From CAWVSB01 sp046710535 (lineage in GTDB: Bacteria; Pseudomonadota; Gammaproteobacteria; Pseudomonadales; CAWVSB01): a DNA stretch of 64,000 nucleotides. Location of the stretch: positions 186,001-250,000 of the forward strand of contig JBKEHH010000004.1 in assembly GCA_046710535.1 (NCBI GenBank). Reading direction: 5' to 3'. The notes under the pieces are model-generated. The model had not been told where the DNA came from, ran no database searches, and worked only from the letters and a program-made list of their open reading frames with translations. Shown here in pieces: positions 7,630-17,048 of the stretch (its first letter is position 1; every line of letters begins with the position of its first letter). Made by a program: the position numbers and the translations under genes.

Positions 7630-8139
7630 CTAGCGTTCAGCTTCAGCAGGCATCAAAATCAACGAGCGGCCTGCATTGCCATCAAATTTTTCATTAACAC
7701 TTTTATCGATAGCTTTTAACTGGCCAGCATCAGCGTCATCACTAGTAAATTTAATTACTTTATTTTTATTGCTAATGCGCCCATTGGTGTCTGTTGTTTC
7801 AACTGTAACTGACACATATCCTTTGCTATCGGTAAGAATTATGCTTATTTCAACTTCACGCATGGCGCCAACTTCAATATTTGTAAATACTTGCTGAGCA
7901 GCACCCGACTCTAGCATTAAACCTCTATCCGCTGCGACTGACACCACCAACTGCTGAAGATACATTTTGGCTGTAAAATCAACGGTGGTTGTTACAAGCT
8001 CTCCTACTACAAGATCTTTAGCAATATCATATCCAATGACGACTGGCCCCGACTGTTTAGCTTGTACCATTGTCGACTGGCTACATGCAGCAATAAAAAA
8101 ACTCATTGCCACCACAAAAATCCTATTTATTAAGCTCAT
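7630..8139 (-). CDS. putative lipoprotein, unknown function
   Basis: The 169-residue product starts with a hydrophobic segment ending in FFIAACS, a good lipobox with the modified Cys at about residue 18. The rest is rich in beta-strand-like and charged segments, with no family I recognise. I chose the ATG at 8139, with GGGG eight bases upstream, over two earlier in-frame ATGs that are too close to it. The ribosome site lies inside the end of the upstream metallopeptidase lipoprotein gene, so the two are probably translated from one transcript. Periplasmic or outer-membrane anchored by inference. Confidence 0.65.
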   Translation of the reverse strand: MSLINRIFVVAMSFFIAACSQSTMVQAKQSGPVVIGYDIAKDLVVGELVTTTVDFTAKMYLQQLVVSVAADRGLMLESGAAQQVFTNIEVGAMREVEISIILTDSKGYVSVTVETTDTNGRISNKNKVIKFTSDDADAGQLKAIDKSVNEKFDGNAGRSLILMPAEAER

Positions 8140-8150
8140 TTTCATAACCC

Positions 8151-9806
8151 CTAACAACCCGATATAAAACTAATATTAAAATGCGCATTATTACTAAAAG
8201 CGCCAACATTAAAAGTAACTACTTCACTAGCTGACAAGATGATATCCCTAGCTTCTGGCCTAATAAAAAATCTATCAACTTTTAATCCATCAGAAAATGT
8301 TAATAATAAATCTGCGCTAACAGTCGGCGTGACGGGAATTGCTGTCACCGTATAGCAAGCAGCAGCTGCGGCTGTGGCCTTAAAAAACCGTTGATTGAGT
8401 AATTTATTGCCTTCATTGGTGATATTTGCAAAGCCATAGTCGTCAGAAGTCTGCAATTGATAAAAATTGATATCGAAGGCTACTGTAGTTTCTGCTGCTA
8501 CCTCCGTATACATGGGAGGTAAGGAAATATCACTAGGATCATCAAATTCATTAGCATTAGCAACATCGATATTTTCATTAAGGAACAATGCATCTATTCC
8601 AGCGCTATTGGCGGGAGCCTGCTGCTTAATATAATGTAAAAAAGGAAATAATGAAGTGAATGCCTTAGTGGTTCTAAGACCACCGGTTAGTACTTGGTAT
8701 ATTGGTGCAAAGCCAAGGGCGATAGTGTCATCGTCAGCTGGGCCGCCATCAAATACGTCATAAACTAGCTCCATCACCGAGTTTTCAGAATAATAACCAT
8801 CAAGTAATGGCGTAACGCTACCGCTAAAAGTAGCGGTATCTGAGACACTATCTTGCTCGACATTAGTTACACTCGCAAAACTCTGACCAAAGCCCACGGT
8901 ATCAATATACAACGGATTATTAAGAATCATAGCCGCCAGTGCAGTGCTAAAACCTTCAGCCCAAGCCAGCGATGGGTGTAGTATATCGCCCTGGCTGCGC
9001 CTCCCACCTGGACTATCTAACCGACTAAAATTATCGTCAAAATAATGCCCCCATTCATGGGCAATGATTCCTTTGTCATATTCATCAGTATCGGCATTTG
9101 CATTACCGAGCAGAAAAATATTGTCAGATTGATAGAAAGAAGTGCCTATGTCGCCATCGCTAACATTGCCATCTGCACTAGAATTTAGCGTGCTCCAATT
9201 AACAGTTAGCAGAGGAAAATCTGCTGAACTATCAACACTCAGAACAAACTTCTGTGCCTGATAGATAACATCCAAAATTGAAAATGGCCCTGCGCTTCTG
9301 GTGCCGGTGTAGCTACTGCCACCCCAACCAGACCCTGCATTGAGGTTTTGAATGACTCTACTGCCTTCAACATTGACCTCAGCAAACAAGGTATAGAGCG
9401 CCTGCCCACGGGTGTTGTCGACCACCCGCGTATTTATATTACCCGGCGACCCTAACTCTGCTCTAACCAATATACGTACCGTGCCACTAACACTGCCGCT
9501 TAATGAATAGCTGCCATCGCTATTAGTGTTGCTAGAGGCTAATTCAGTACCCGCCGAGTTAAGCAGCTGAATTACTGCACCCCTGACTGGCTTGCGCTGT
9601 TCAGAGTCGTAATCTATACCTGCTAAATTGACAGAATAGTCGGTATAAGTAACTGTTCCGCTAAAGGTTATAGTATCGCCAGCAGCGTCGCCAGCACTTG
9701 CAATAAACTCACTAGCACCAGAGCCTCCGCCTCCGCCGCCACAACCAGCCAAGACAATAAGCAAGCCGGATAGACAAATAAGCCTAGAGTGTTTTAAATT
9801 CATCAA
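8151..9806 (-). CDS. lipoprotein zinc metallopeptidase-like protein (HEWGH)
   Basis: The 551-residue protein begins with a lipoprotein signal (LAGC, Cys22) followed by a glycine run, usual for surface-tethered lipoproteins. A carboxypeptidase-regulatory-like beta domain follows (about residues 70-125, GAVIQLLNSAGTELASS). The catalytic-looking motif is H250-E-W-G-H254, with a likely third metal ligand in WAEGFS (E284), the spacing of gluzincin peptidases. The C-terminal third has no family I recognise. It forms a unit with the small lipoprotein gene downstream. The role is probably extracellular or periplasmic proteolysis; the substrate is unknown. Confidence 0.75.
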   Translation of the reverse strand: MMNLKHSRLICLSGLLIVLAGCGGGGGGSGASEFIASAGDAAGDTITFSGTVTYTDYSVNLAGIDYDSEQRKPVRGAVIQLLNSAGTELASSNTNSDGSYSLSGSVSGTVRILVRAELGSPGNINTRVVDNTRGQALYTLFAEVNVEGSRVIQNLNAGSGWGGSSYTGTRSAGPFSILDVIYQAQKFVLSVDSSADFPLLTVNWSTLNSSADGNVSDGDIGTSFYQSDNIFLLGNANADTDEYDKGIIAHEWGHYFDDNFSRLDSPGGRRSQGDILHPSLAWAEGFSTALAAMILNNPLYIDTVGFGQSFASVTNVEQDSVSDTATFSGSVTPLLDGYYSENSVMELVYDVFDGGPADDDTIALGFAPIYQVLTGGLRTTKAFTSLFPFLHYIKQQAPANSAGIDALFLNENIDVANANEFDDPSDISLPPMYTEVAAETTVAFDINFYQLQTSDDYGFANITNEGNKLLNQRFFKATAAAAACYTVTAIPVTPTVSADLLLTFSDGLKVDRFFIRPEARDIILSASEVVTFNVGAFSNNAHFNISFISGC

Positions 9807-10020
9807 TATACCTAAAGCTTCATGTAGTTAATGCTATGTGACCTATAGCGTTGAATAATAATGAGATTAAGTTTGTTAATAAACCCATGCAAGCCGAATC
9901 TTCACATATTTAACTATAAGCTAATATCGGTTACTACCAATAACCAAAATCGCAGCTATACTTGAACGTAGGCTGCACAGGGAATGTGTTCGATATACTA
10001 ATAAAAATGGTCGACACAGC

Positions 10021-11775
10021 ATGTTACTAAGTTTAGTTCGAATAACGCTCATCTGTTTATTAATGGCGTTATCGCCTGCGATATTATCGCAGCCAGTACA
10101 CGTTATATCATTAGAAAAACCAACCGACATTAGTGGTATTTGGAAATACAAAATTGGCGATGATGTTAATTGGGCGTCACCCGATTTTAACGACACTGAC
10201 TGGGCCACGATACCCGTGCCATTAGATTGGGGGAAATTTGGCCTAAATAAAAACTTCAACTATTTATGGTATCGGCTAGATATTCATTTTGATAAGACCA
10301 CATTAGACCAACAAGACTTAGGTCGATTAGGAATAAATATTGGTAGGGTGTTCTCGGCTTATGAACTTTATGCCAACGGTACTTTTATTGGCAGTGTTGG
10401 TAAGTTCCCACCCAATAGCCAAGCACGTTATGACCAAGAGGCAACATTTGATTTGCCACGTCATACACTCAATGATGACGGTACTGTTGTTATTGCGCTC
10501 AGAGTTTGGCGAGAGAATTATTTGTTCGGGGGTAACCAAGGCGGCGCAGGTGACGGTACCTATCAAGTGGGCACCAGGCAGAATCTATTAACCACTAATT
10601 TATGGTCGATAGTCATCCCTATTGGATTGGCAAGCATTTACTTTTTAGTGGGTATTAATCATCTCTATCTCTACCGCCATAACTCACAATTGACCGAATA
10701 TTTTTGGGTCGGCGTAATGGCCTTAGCACTCTCGGTCTACACGGTGTTAATCAGCCGCTGGCGTGAACAGATACCGTTAGATTATTGGCTACTAAAACAG
10801 ATCGAATATACAGCGATCTTTGCCACGCCAACGGCTGCCACCTTATTTATTACCAACATGCTTAAATTTAAACCGAGCAAATTAATTACCTTTTACCAAT
10901 ACTCATTCCTAGTATTTGTTTTTGTTACTTGGTTTCATCCAGGGCTGGACTGTATTTGTACCCTAGTTACACCATGGCAAATATGGTCGATGGCCGCCAT
11001 CATAATCACCCCATGTTTCATTTTATTAAAAGCCGTTAAAGGTAATGCAGAAGCCCGAATTTTATTTGGTGGTGTGTTTTTGTTTTCGTTAGCGACAGCC
11101 AACGATTTAATGGTGGTTAATCGAGCATTAGAAACTCCACGTCTGTTGCCGATCGGGTTTTTGGCGATAGTACTGTCAATGGCTTTTTCGCTAGTACGTC
11201 GCTTCACCTATTCATACTCCGAGCTTGAGCTAACGGTTCAAAATCGAACCGAAGAGTTAGAACAGAAAAATAAAGAACTAGACAAGATGGCCCATATCGA
11301 CCCTCTTACCCAAACTTTTAATCGCCGCTCTTTTGATGACACTGTGTTACAAAAAGTAGAACAACATCGACAAAACCAAACACCGTTTCATATCGCTTTA
11401 TGTGACATCGATAATTTTAAAACGATTAATGATACTTACGGGCATAGCTTTGGTGACTTAGTGCTAGCGTCATTATCGGACGCGATAAAAACTGAGTTAC
11501 GTGATGAAGATTTTTTAGCGCGCTGGGGCGGAGAAGAGTTTATTATCATTTTACAAGAAAGCGACAAGCAGCGCTGTGCACAAGCACTAGAAAGAATACG
11601 CCTAACGGTTGAGCAACTAGCACTTGCCACTGAGACCAGTACTGTCGGCGTTACCATTACTATTGGTATATCAGAATATGATGGCAGCAAAAACCTAAAA
11701 GACGTAATCAACGATTCTGACGAAGCCTTATATAAAGGCAAAGAAAATGGTAAAAATCAAATAGTATTTAGTTAA
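10021..11775 (+). CDS. membrane diguanylate cyclase (7TMR-DISM plus GGDEF)
   Basis: The 584-residue protein has a signal peptide, an extracytoplasmic jelly-roll-like sensor domain (about residues 30-190), seven membrane segments (about 195-400) and a short coiled coil (ELELTVQNRTEELEQKNKEL). It ends in a GGDEF domain with an intact GGEEF active site at 503-507. An RxxD inhibitory site (R494-D497) lies five residues upstream, so feedback inhibition by c-di-GMP is expected. It should make c-di-GMP in response to an unknown periplasmic ligand, possibly a carbohydrate. It stands alone and ends at a strong terminator. Confidence 0.9.
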   Translation: MLLSLVRITLICLLMALSPAILSQPVHVISLEKPTDISGIWKYKIGDDVNWASPDFNDTDWATIPVPLDWGKFGLNKNFNYLWYRLDIHFDKTTLDQQDLGRLGINIGRVFSAYELYANGTFIGSVGKFPPNSQARYDQEATFDLPRHTLNDDGTVVIALRVWRENYLFGGNQGGAGDGTYQVGTRQNLLTTNLWSIVIPIGLASIYFLVGINHLYLYRHNSQLTEYFWVGVMALALSVYTVLISRWREQIPLDYWLLKQIEYTAIFATPTAATLFITNMLKFKPSKLITFYQYSFLVFVFVTWFHPGLDCICTLVTPWQIWSMAAIIITPCFILLKAVKGNAEARILFGGVFLFSLATANDLMVVNRALETPRLLPIGFLAIVLSMAFSLVRRFTYSYSELELTVQNRTEELEQKNKELDKMAHIDPLTQTFNRRSFDDTVLQKVEQHRQNQTPFHIALCDIDNFKTINDTYGHSFGDLVLASLSDAIKTELRDEDFLARWGGEEFIIILQESDKQRCAQALERIRLTVEQLALATETSTVGVTITIGISEYDGSKNLKDVINDSDEALYKGKENGKNQIVFS

Positions 11776-11786
11776 TTCCAGCCAAT

Positions 11787-11823
11787 AAAAAAGGTACTTA
11801 GGGGCGACCCTAAATACCTTTTT
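11787..11823. terminator. bidirectional rho-independent terminator
   Basis: AAAAAGGTACTTAGGG pairs with CCCTAAATACCTTTTT around a GCGA loop, with an A run on one side and a T run on the other. It lies between the converging cyclase and Old Yellow Enzyme genes and can stop transcription from both. Confidence 0.85.
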
Positions 11824-11837
11824 AATGCTTAAATAAG

Positions 11838-12941
11838 TTATGACAAAGTTGCTAACGAATCTACCGAGAACTCTTTCAATTCCTCAGTTTTCCCTTCGCG
11901 TATTTTATCAACCCACTGTGGGTCTTGCAGTAGAGCGCGTCCTACAGCGACTAAGTCAAACTCACCCTTGTCTAAACGCTCAACTAAATCATCAATTGAT
12001 TTGGTAGTGGAGCCTTCGCCACCAAATGCGCTGATGAAATCAACATTTAAGCCAACAGAGCCAACGGTAATAGTCGGCTTACCAGTAATCTTTTTTGTCC
12101 AACCGGCTAAATTCATTTCAGAGCCATCAAACTCGTTTTCCCAATAACGTCTTTGCGAGCAATGAAAAATATCTACACCAGCATCAGCTAGTGGCGTTAA
12201 AAACTGCTCTAAAAGTTCAGGAGTCTCAGCCAGACGTGCCTTATAGTCTTGCTGCTTCCATTGCGAGTAACGCAACACTACTGGGAAGTCAGGGCCTACA
12301 GCAGCTCGGATTGCTTTCACAATTTCAACGCCATAGCGAGTGCGATTCTCTAAGCTACCACCCCACTGATCAGTACGCTGATTGGTTCCTTCCCAGAAAA
12401 ATTGGTCAATTAAATAACCGTGAGCGCCATGTATTTCTACACCATCAAAACCAATTTTCTTGGAATCACTAGCAGCTTGCGCAAAGGCAGCAATGCTTTG
12501 CTCGATCTGTTGTTCCGTCATCGGCTCAGCTACTTGCTTACCCGGCGCTACCATACCTGAAGGGCCAATACTGGGCAGATGAGAGTCTGGTGCTTTTTTC
12601 GGGTTACGGGCCATACCTGTATGCCAAATTTGCGGCATTATTTTACCACCTACGCTATGTACTTCTTTGACCACCTTGGCCCATCCGGCCAACGCTTCGT
12701 CACCGTGAAAGCGAGGTATATTCTCAGCCATTGTCGCAACAGGGTCGTTTATTGTTGTACCTTCGGTAATAATCAAGCCGGTACCACCTTCAGCACGACG
12801 GCGGTAATAGCCAGCCACTTCATCGTTGGCAACTCCGCCTGGTGACTGCTCACGCGTCATCGGAGCCATTACAATTCTATTATCTAACTCAAGGCCATTA
12901 TTACTAAAAGGTTTAAATAGTGCGTCTACTTTGCTGCTCAT
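11838..12941 (-). CDS. NADH:flavin oxidoreductase, Old Yellow Enzyme family
   Basis: This 367-residue protein is a single-domain FMN TIM barrel. It has NRIVMAPMTR near the N terminus, the active-site GVEIHGAHGYLIDQFFW segment and a C-terminal VGRALLQDPQWVDK phosphate-binding region. Members reduce activated C=C bonds of enones, nitro-esters or similar compounds with NAD(P)H. It is followed upstream by a TetR gene on the same strand, 19 bases away, so it is probably controlled by that repressor. The substrate is unknown. Confidence 0.85.
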   Translation of the reverse strand: MSSKVDALFKPFSNNGLELDNRIVMAPMTREQSPGGVANDEVAGYYRRRAEGGTGLIITEGTTINDPVATMAENIPRFHGDEALAGWAKVVKEVHSVGGKIMPQIWHTGMARNPKKAPDSHLPSIGPSGMVAPGKQVAEPMTEQQIEQSIAAFAQAASDSKKIGFDGVEIHGAHGYLIDQFFWEGTNQRTDQWGGSLENRTRYGVEIVKAIRAAVGPDFPVVLRYSQWKQQDYKARLAETPELLEQFLTPLADAGVDIFHCSQRRYWENEFDGSEMNLAGWTKKITGKPTITVGSVGLNVDFISAFGGEGSTTKSIDDLVERLDKGEFDLVAVGRALLQDPQWVDKIREGKTEELKEFSVDSLATLS

Positions 12942-12960
12942 ATAGGAACTTCTCAGTTAA

Positions 12961-13623
12961 TTAAAATTTAATAGTATTCAATAATTCTGTTTGCTTAACC
13001 CGTCTTGCGGGTGACGCCTCAGCTGTCTCAGTAGACACTGCCCTACCTAAAGACCTCACCATTACTTCGGCCAACTCATTTATGGTTCGCTCATTACCCA
13101 GCATATTAGATAAATGCAGCGATATAAGACCATGTAACCCTGCCCATAGCGTATAGGCGATATTAATAGGATCCCCGTACATAACCCCTGCCGCCACTGC
13201 CGCCTCAACTCTATACCTTATTGGCTGTCCGCTTCGCTCTATCTGCTTCATCAGGTCAGGATACCGATGAGCATCTTCCTGATCAACTTCATACATTACT
13301 CGGTATGAAACTGGGTTTTCTATCGCAAACCGTAAATACTGGGATGCAAGGATAACCAACCATTGGCTTTCATCACTGTCATAACACACTGCCGACTCTA
13401 ACGCTCGAGCTAAACCACTGAACTCACGTTGGCGCAATGCCGCCAAAATATCAGCTTTGTTTTTAAAATAACGATACGGCGTAGAGCGACTACAGCCAAC
13501 TGAAGAGGCTAGCCCACGTAAAGTAATTCCTTCAACTCCACGTTGTGCAAAAGCTTCCAGAGCCAGGTCACATAACTTGTCTCGAAAGCAGCTTATTTCA
13601 TCATCTGACAATATCTTTGGCAT
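12961..13623 (-). CDS. TetR family regulator (WHG type)
   Basis: The 220-residue protein has an N-terminal TetR helix-turn-helix (about residues 10-57, ITLRGLASSVGCSRSTPYRYF) and a C-terminal ligand domain of the WHG kind (SYRVMYEVDQ). It is divergent from the GST gene at 13704 and upstream of the Old Yellow Enzyme on its own strand. A perfect palindrome sits three bases from its start. It probably represses itself, the reductase and the GST, responding to an electrophile or xenobiotic; that ligand is inferred from the targets. Confidence 0.8.
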   Translation of the reverse strand: MPKILSDDEISCFRDKLCDLALEAFAQRGVEGITLRGLASSVGCSRSTPYRYFKNKADILAALRQREFSGLARALESAVCYDSDESQWLVILASQYLRFAIENPVSYRVMYEVDQEDAHRYPDLMKQIERSGQPIRYRVEAAVAAGVMYGDPINIAYTLWAGLHGLISLHLSNMLGNERTINELAEVMVRSLGRAVSTETAEASPARRVKQTELLNTIKF

Positions 13624-13625
13624 AT

Positions 13626-13640
13626 ATTGACACTGTCAAT
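13626..13640. promoter_or_regulatory. likely TetR operator between divergent genes
   Basis: ATTGACA-C-TGTCAAT is a perfect 7-bp inverted repeat about a single C. It starts just upstream of the TetR start codon. A further TGTCAAT half-site occurs at about 13655-13661. TTGACA within it can also act as a -35 element. Confidence 0.65.
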
Positions 13641-13703
13641 TATAAGACCCAATATGTCAATAGTTTCATAACACAATCAATTAAATTTTATAGGAGAACA
13701 ACA

Positions 13704-14321
13704 ATGGTCACTCTTCACCACTTAAGAATAGGTAGATCCATTTTCACCGTCTGGTTACTGGAAGAGCTTGGCGCTGACTACAATTTGAAAGAATATCTTA
13801 GAAACCCAGACACCATGCGTGCTCAAGATGATTTGAAAGTGATTCATCCCTTAGGGAAATCGCCAGTAATAGAGGACGATGGATTTGTATTATCCGAGTC
13901 TGGCGCTATTACTAGTTACTTGATAGAAAAGTTTGATACTGAGCACAAATTATCTCCGTCAAAAAGTAACTTACAGGAGTGGGCAACGTACACTCAGTGG
14001 CTGCACTATTCTGAAGCATCAGTTTTCGCGCCATTATTAATTAATATGTTGCTAATGCGCGACCCTAATCCGAGCCCGATACTTACTGGTTTTAGCAAAG
14101 CTGAGATTAAAGTTCACCTAGATCATATTGCCGACAAACTTGGCGACAATGATTTCATTTTGGGTGACAAACTAAGCGGCGCAGACTTTGGAATTGGCTA
14201 TGCAGTGTCAATGGCTTTGATGACTGGCGAATTAGGCAGCCACCCTACTCTAAAAGCCTATGTTGAACGAATCACCTCACGCCCTGCTTTTATTGCCGCC
14301 AAAGAACGAGCGGTAGAATAA
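13704..14321 (+). CDS. glutathione S-transferase
   Basis: The 205-residue protein is a standard-length GST with an N-terminal thioredoxin-fold domain (HHLRIGRSIFTVWLLEELG; LGKSPVIEDDGFVLSESGAI with the usual cis-Pro and Ser) and a helical C-terminal domain (LSGADFGIGYAV). The ATG at 13704 follows TAGGAGA by six bases. It is divergent from a TetR repressor gene, and a palindromic operator lies between them, so induction by an electrophilic compound is likely. Exact substrate unknown. Confidence 0.8.
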   Translation: MVTLHHLRIGRSIFTVWLLEELGADYNLKEYLRNPDTMRAQDDLKVIHPLGKSPVIEDDGFVLSESGAITSYLIEKFDTEHKLSPSKSNLQEWATYTQWLHYSEASVFAPLLINMLLMRDPNPSPILTGFSKAEIKVHLDHIADKLGDNDFILGDKLSGADFGIGYAVSMALMTGELGSHPTLKAYVERITSRPAFIAAKERAVE

Positions 14322-14335
14322 AGACCACTAAGTAG

Positions 14336-15542
14336 CTAGTTCATGCTGGCTACTTTTCCTTCTTCTACGGTATCGGTTTTAAGCATGCGTAGATGCGGCG
14401 AGGCAATTTCAATACCAGCCGTATTAAACTGGTCTAATATCCGTTGGTTCAGGTCAGAATATATCTGCCCCATTTTTTCAGGTTCACGAGTATAAGCGTT
14501 TAACTCATATTCTACGTAAAAATCGTTCAACGATTTTTGCAATACAAACGGCTTAAGAGACTCATCAACTCCGTCTACCCCTTTAACAGAATTAATTAAT
14601 AACTCTTGTATTTTCTGCCACGGAATTTCGTAACCAAGAGTTAATGATATATTTAATATTAGGCCGCGTTTTTTAGCCTGATTACTTTAGTTAATAATAT
14701 GATTATTTAGCACCATGGCATTAGGAATGGCGATGCCGACATTTTTAACGGTACGAATACGGGTAACAAACAAAGATTTTTCAACAACATCGCCTTCGGT
14801 ATCGGCTATTTTCACCCGATCTCCGATAGTAAATGCACGCATATATGTCAACACGATTCCCGAAATAATATTAGTGATAGCACCACTAGAACCGATAGAC
14901 AGTAGCACACCTAAAAATATCGACAAACCTTGAAACGCTGGCGAATCTGATCCGGGTAAATACGGAAACGCTAAAATAATAAAAAATATAATGGCGAACA
15001 GGCGGACTATTTTCTGCGTAGGGTCGGCCCATTCGGGATAAAAACCACTGATAAATATACGCTTAGATTCTATCCCACTAAAAAAGTGAGTTATTACTCT
15101 TAACACTCCTTTGGCAATAAAAAAGAATACCGCTAAAATGATTAAGTTTGGCAGATAATCAACTATTGACACTCCCACCGATGCCACCGCTGTATATACC
15201 GTCGTCAGTAAACTTTCAGCAATATTTTTTGTCCGGGGGAATAGCAAAAAAACATTTACTAAATAGCCATATACCAGCGGTATATAAAGAATAAATCATA
15301 AAAAAACAAATTATATTAGAAACGTATTTTTCAACATCTTGCTTTTCAATCAATACTTGGCTCTGAAATTTTATTGCACTGACACGCAATCCTAGTCGGT
15401 TCTCTATTCTGCTGAAGACAACAGGAATGAGAAACTTCAATAGCGCGACACAAGCTAGGAATATACCGGTAAGAATTGCTACCTCAACTAAGCGAGCAAA
15501 CAAATGGTCACTACTACCCAAAGAGGCAATGAATTCTTCCAT
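14336..15542 (-). pseudogene. MscS-family mechanosensitive channel, broken
   Basis: Three pieces together give a full MscS-like protein of about 400 residues. The first (15542 to about 15235) holds the N-terminal membrane helices. The frame then shifts near a C5 run (ATTCCCCCGG at about 15236), and the second piece runs on through GDRVKIADTEGDVVEKSLF, the beta-domain of MscS, to NNHIIN. There a TAA at 14687-14689 replaces what is usually Tyr. The third piece continues in frame from that stop to 14336 with the C-terminal domain (SLTLGYEIPWQKIQELL). One frameshift and one nonsense codon imply loss of function, unless the frameshift is a sequencing error. Confidence 0.8.
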
Positions 15543-15630
15543 CTACGTATTCCTGTTATTTTTGAAATAGGTTGCGATAATAGAGTATCGCTAAAGATAA
15601 TTCATGCAATTATTAACGTGTTTGGCACTT

Positions 15631-16122
15631 TTACCTTGAGGCGGCTCGCGCTTGAGCTTGCTCAAACAAGTCGTAATTACCGATAGTCCAATCAACCCTT
15701 AGATGAGATGTCACTATCTTCCATTGTCCGTCAATCAGCCTATAGCCATTAATGTACTCACCCACTAGCGTTACCAACTCTTGTGGTGTGATGTCATTTA
15801 CCGCAGGATCTGAAAAGATAATATGATCGGCATTTATATAGACAATACAAACCGCACTATCCCCATCAACTGTAGTGCGGAAATTAGTCATTGCATGACG
15901 AGTAATATCAAAGCCATTGATTGACGCTTGCAGTATGGCTACCCAATCATCACTGCTGCAGGGCCTATTAGTACCAACAGTGGCATCGCTGAGCTCACCA
16001 TAATCCAGCGACACTTCATCGGCAAAACAGCTTCTTACCAACTGCCAATTTTTAGTATCGACGCCTATAGCATAATTATTATAGGAGTCGATTAGGGCAT
16101 TTCTTATAGCGATATCAGTCAT
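15631..16122 (-). CDS. SnoaL/NTF2-like protein
   Basis: The 163-residue protein has the cone-shaped NTF2 fold pattern: an N-terminal helix (RNALIDSYNNYAIGVDTKNW), then strands with TRHAMTNFRTTVDGDSAVCI and WKIVTSHLRVDWTIGN. Related enzymes are dehydratases, isomerases or ring hydroxylase partners; many are uncharacterised. I prefer the ATG at 16122, preceded by AGG, to a GTG five codons earlier. It lies 24 bases downstream of an SDR gene on the same strand, so it is probably co-transcribed and acts in the same pathway. Confidence 0.7.
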   Translation of the reverse strand: MTDIAIRNALIDSYNNYAIGVDTKNWQLVRSCFADEVSLDYGELSDATVGTNRPCSSDDWVAILQASINGFDITRHAMTNFRTTVDGDSAVCIVYINADHIIFSDPAVNDITPQELVTLVGEYINGYRLIDGQWKIVTSHLRVDWTIGNYDLFEQAQARAASR

Positions 16123-16146
16123 GGATAAACCTATCACAAAATATTA

Positions 16147-16917
16147 TTAAAATTTCGGCACAATGCCTTCGGTAATCGTAGCTGTATTATCTACCACCAT
16201 TTCACTGCCGTTTATTGACACTGATTCACTAGAGGCAAGAAACAAAACCATATTAGCAACATCTTGTGGCTGACCAACCCAAATCTTATCCATTTGCGCA
16301 GCGGCTTCTGGATCAACTTCGCGCACTACCTCTAACATCCCATCCAACATCGGCGTGCTCATATTACCGGGATGAATTGAGTTACAACGGAAGCCATAAC
16401 CGTTCTGCGCACTTAAACAAGCAATTGATTTAGTCATACCGCGAATAGCGCTTTTCGATGCGGCATAAGCAAAAATATTTGGTCCACCCATAATACTGGC
16501 GGTTGAGCACATATTAATAATTGAGCCATAGCCTTTGTCTTTCATCACTCGCACAGCGTGCTTGCAGCCAAAAAATGTGCCGTCGGTGCCGACTGCGTTA
16601 ATTTTTCGCCACAGCGCTTCATCGGTGTGTTCTATGCTTGCCAGTTGCACAATGCCCGCGCTATTAAGCAAAATATCTAATTTACCGTAGGTGTTAACAA
16701 CCTTATCAATCAGGTTTTCCCAATTCGCCTCTTTAGTGACATCGAGATGCTCAAAATGCACACTATCAATCTTACTGGCCGCTTGCTCCCCTAGCGTTTG
16801 ATTAACATCGCCAATAATGACTGTGGCGCCTTCCTCTGCTAGCCGTTGCGCTGACGCCAAACCCAAGCCAGAGGCGCCGCCAGAAATTATCGCGACTTTA
16901 CCGTCTACCCTTCCCAT
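16147..16917 (-). CDS. short-chain dehydrogenase/reductase (module A)
   Basis: The 256-residue SDR has SGGASGLG, an NSAG variant of NNAG, the catalytic Ser in MCSTAS and YAASK. IIGDVN after beta-2 points to NAD(H). It is close in sequence to the SDR at 19208, and like it lies beside a PPOX-domain gene. It is divergent from the PPOX gene at 17049, with an 18-bp regulon operator at 17003-17020 between them. Substrate unknown; a hydroxyl or keto intermediate of the nearby catabolic pathway is likely. Confidence 0.8.
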   Translation of the reverse strand: MGRVDGKVAIISGGASGLGLASAQRLAEEGATVIIGDVNQTLGEQAASKIDSVHFEHLDVTKEANWENLIDKVVNTYGKLDILLNSAGIVQLASIEHTDEALWRKINAVGTDGTFFGCKHAVRVMKDKGYGSIINMCSTASIMGGPNIFAYAASKSAIRGMTKSIACLSAQNGYGFRCNSIHPGNMSTPMLDGMLEVVREVDPEAAAQMDKIWVGQPQDVANMVLFLASSESVSINGSEMVVDNTATITEGIVPKF

Positions 16918-17002
16918 GTCTTTACCCTTGGTTGTATTTTATTTTTATTTGACCGCTCAATAGCGGTTGCAAAAGGTTAGTCTAATGGTACATTATAAAA
17001 AC

Positions 17003-17020
17003 AATCAGTACATACTGTTT
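17003..17020. promoter_or_regulatory. regulon operator site 1 (AATCAG-N6-CTGTTT)
   Basis: The sequence AATCAGTACATACTGTTT matches the consensus AAWCAG-N6-CTGTTT, found six times in this window and always between genes. Here it lies between the divergent SDR (16147) and PPOX (17049) genes, about 30 bases before the PPOX start and 85 before the SDR start. It probably binds the TetR protein encoded at 41830. Confidence 0.65.
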
Positions 17021-17048
17021 TAATAAAACACAGCAGAGAATAATAATT

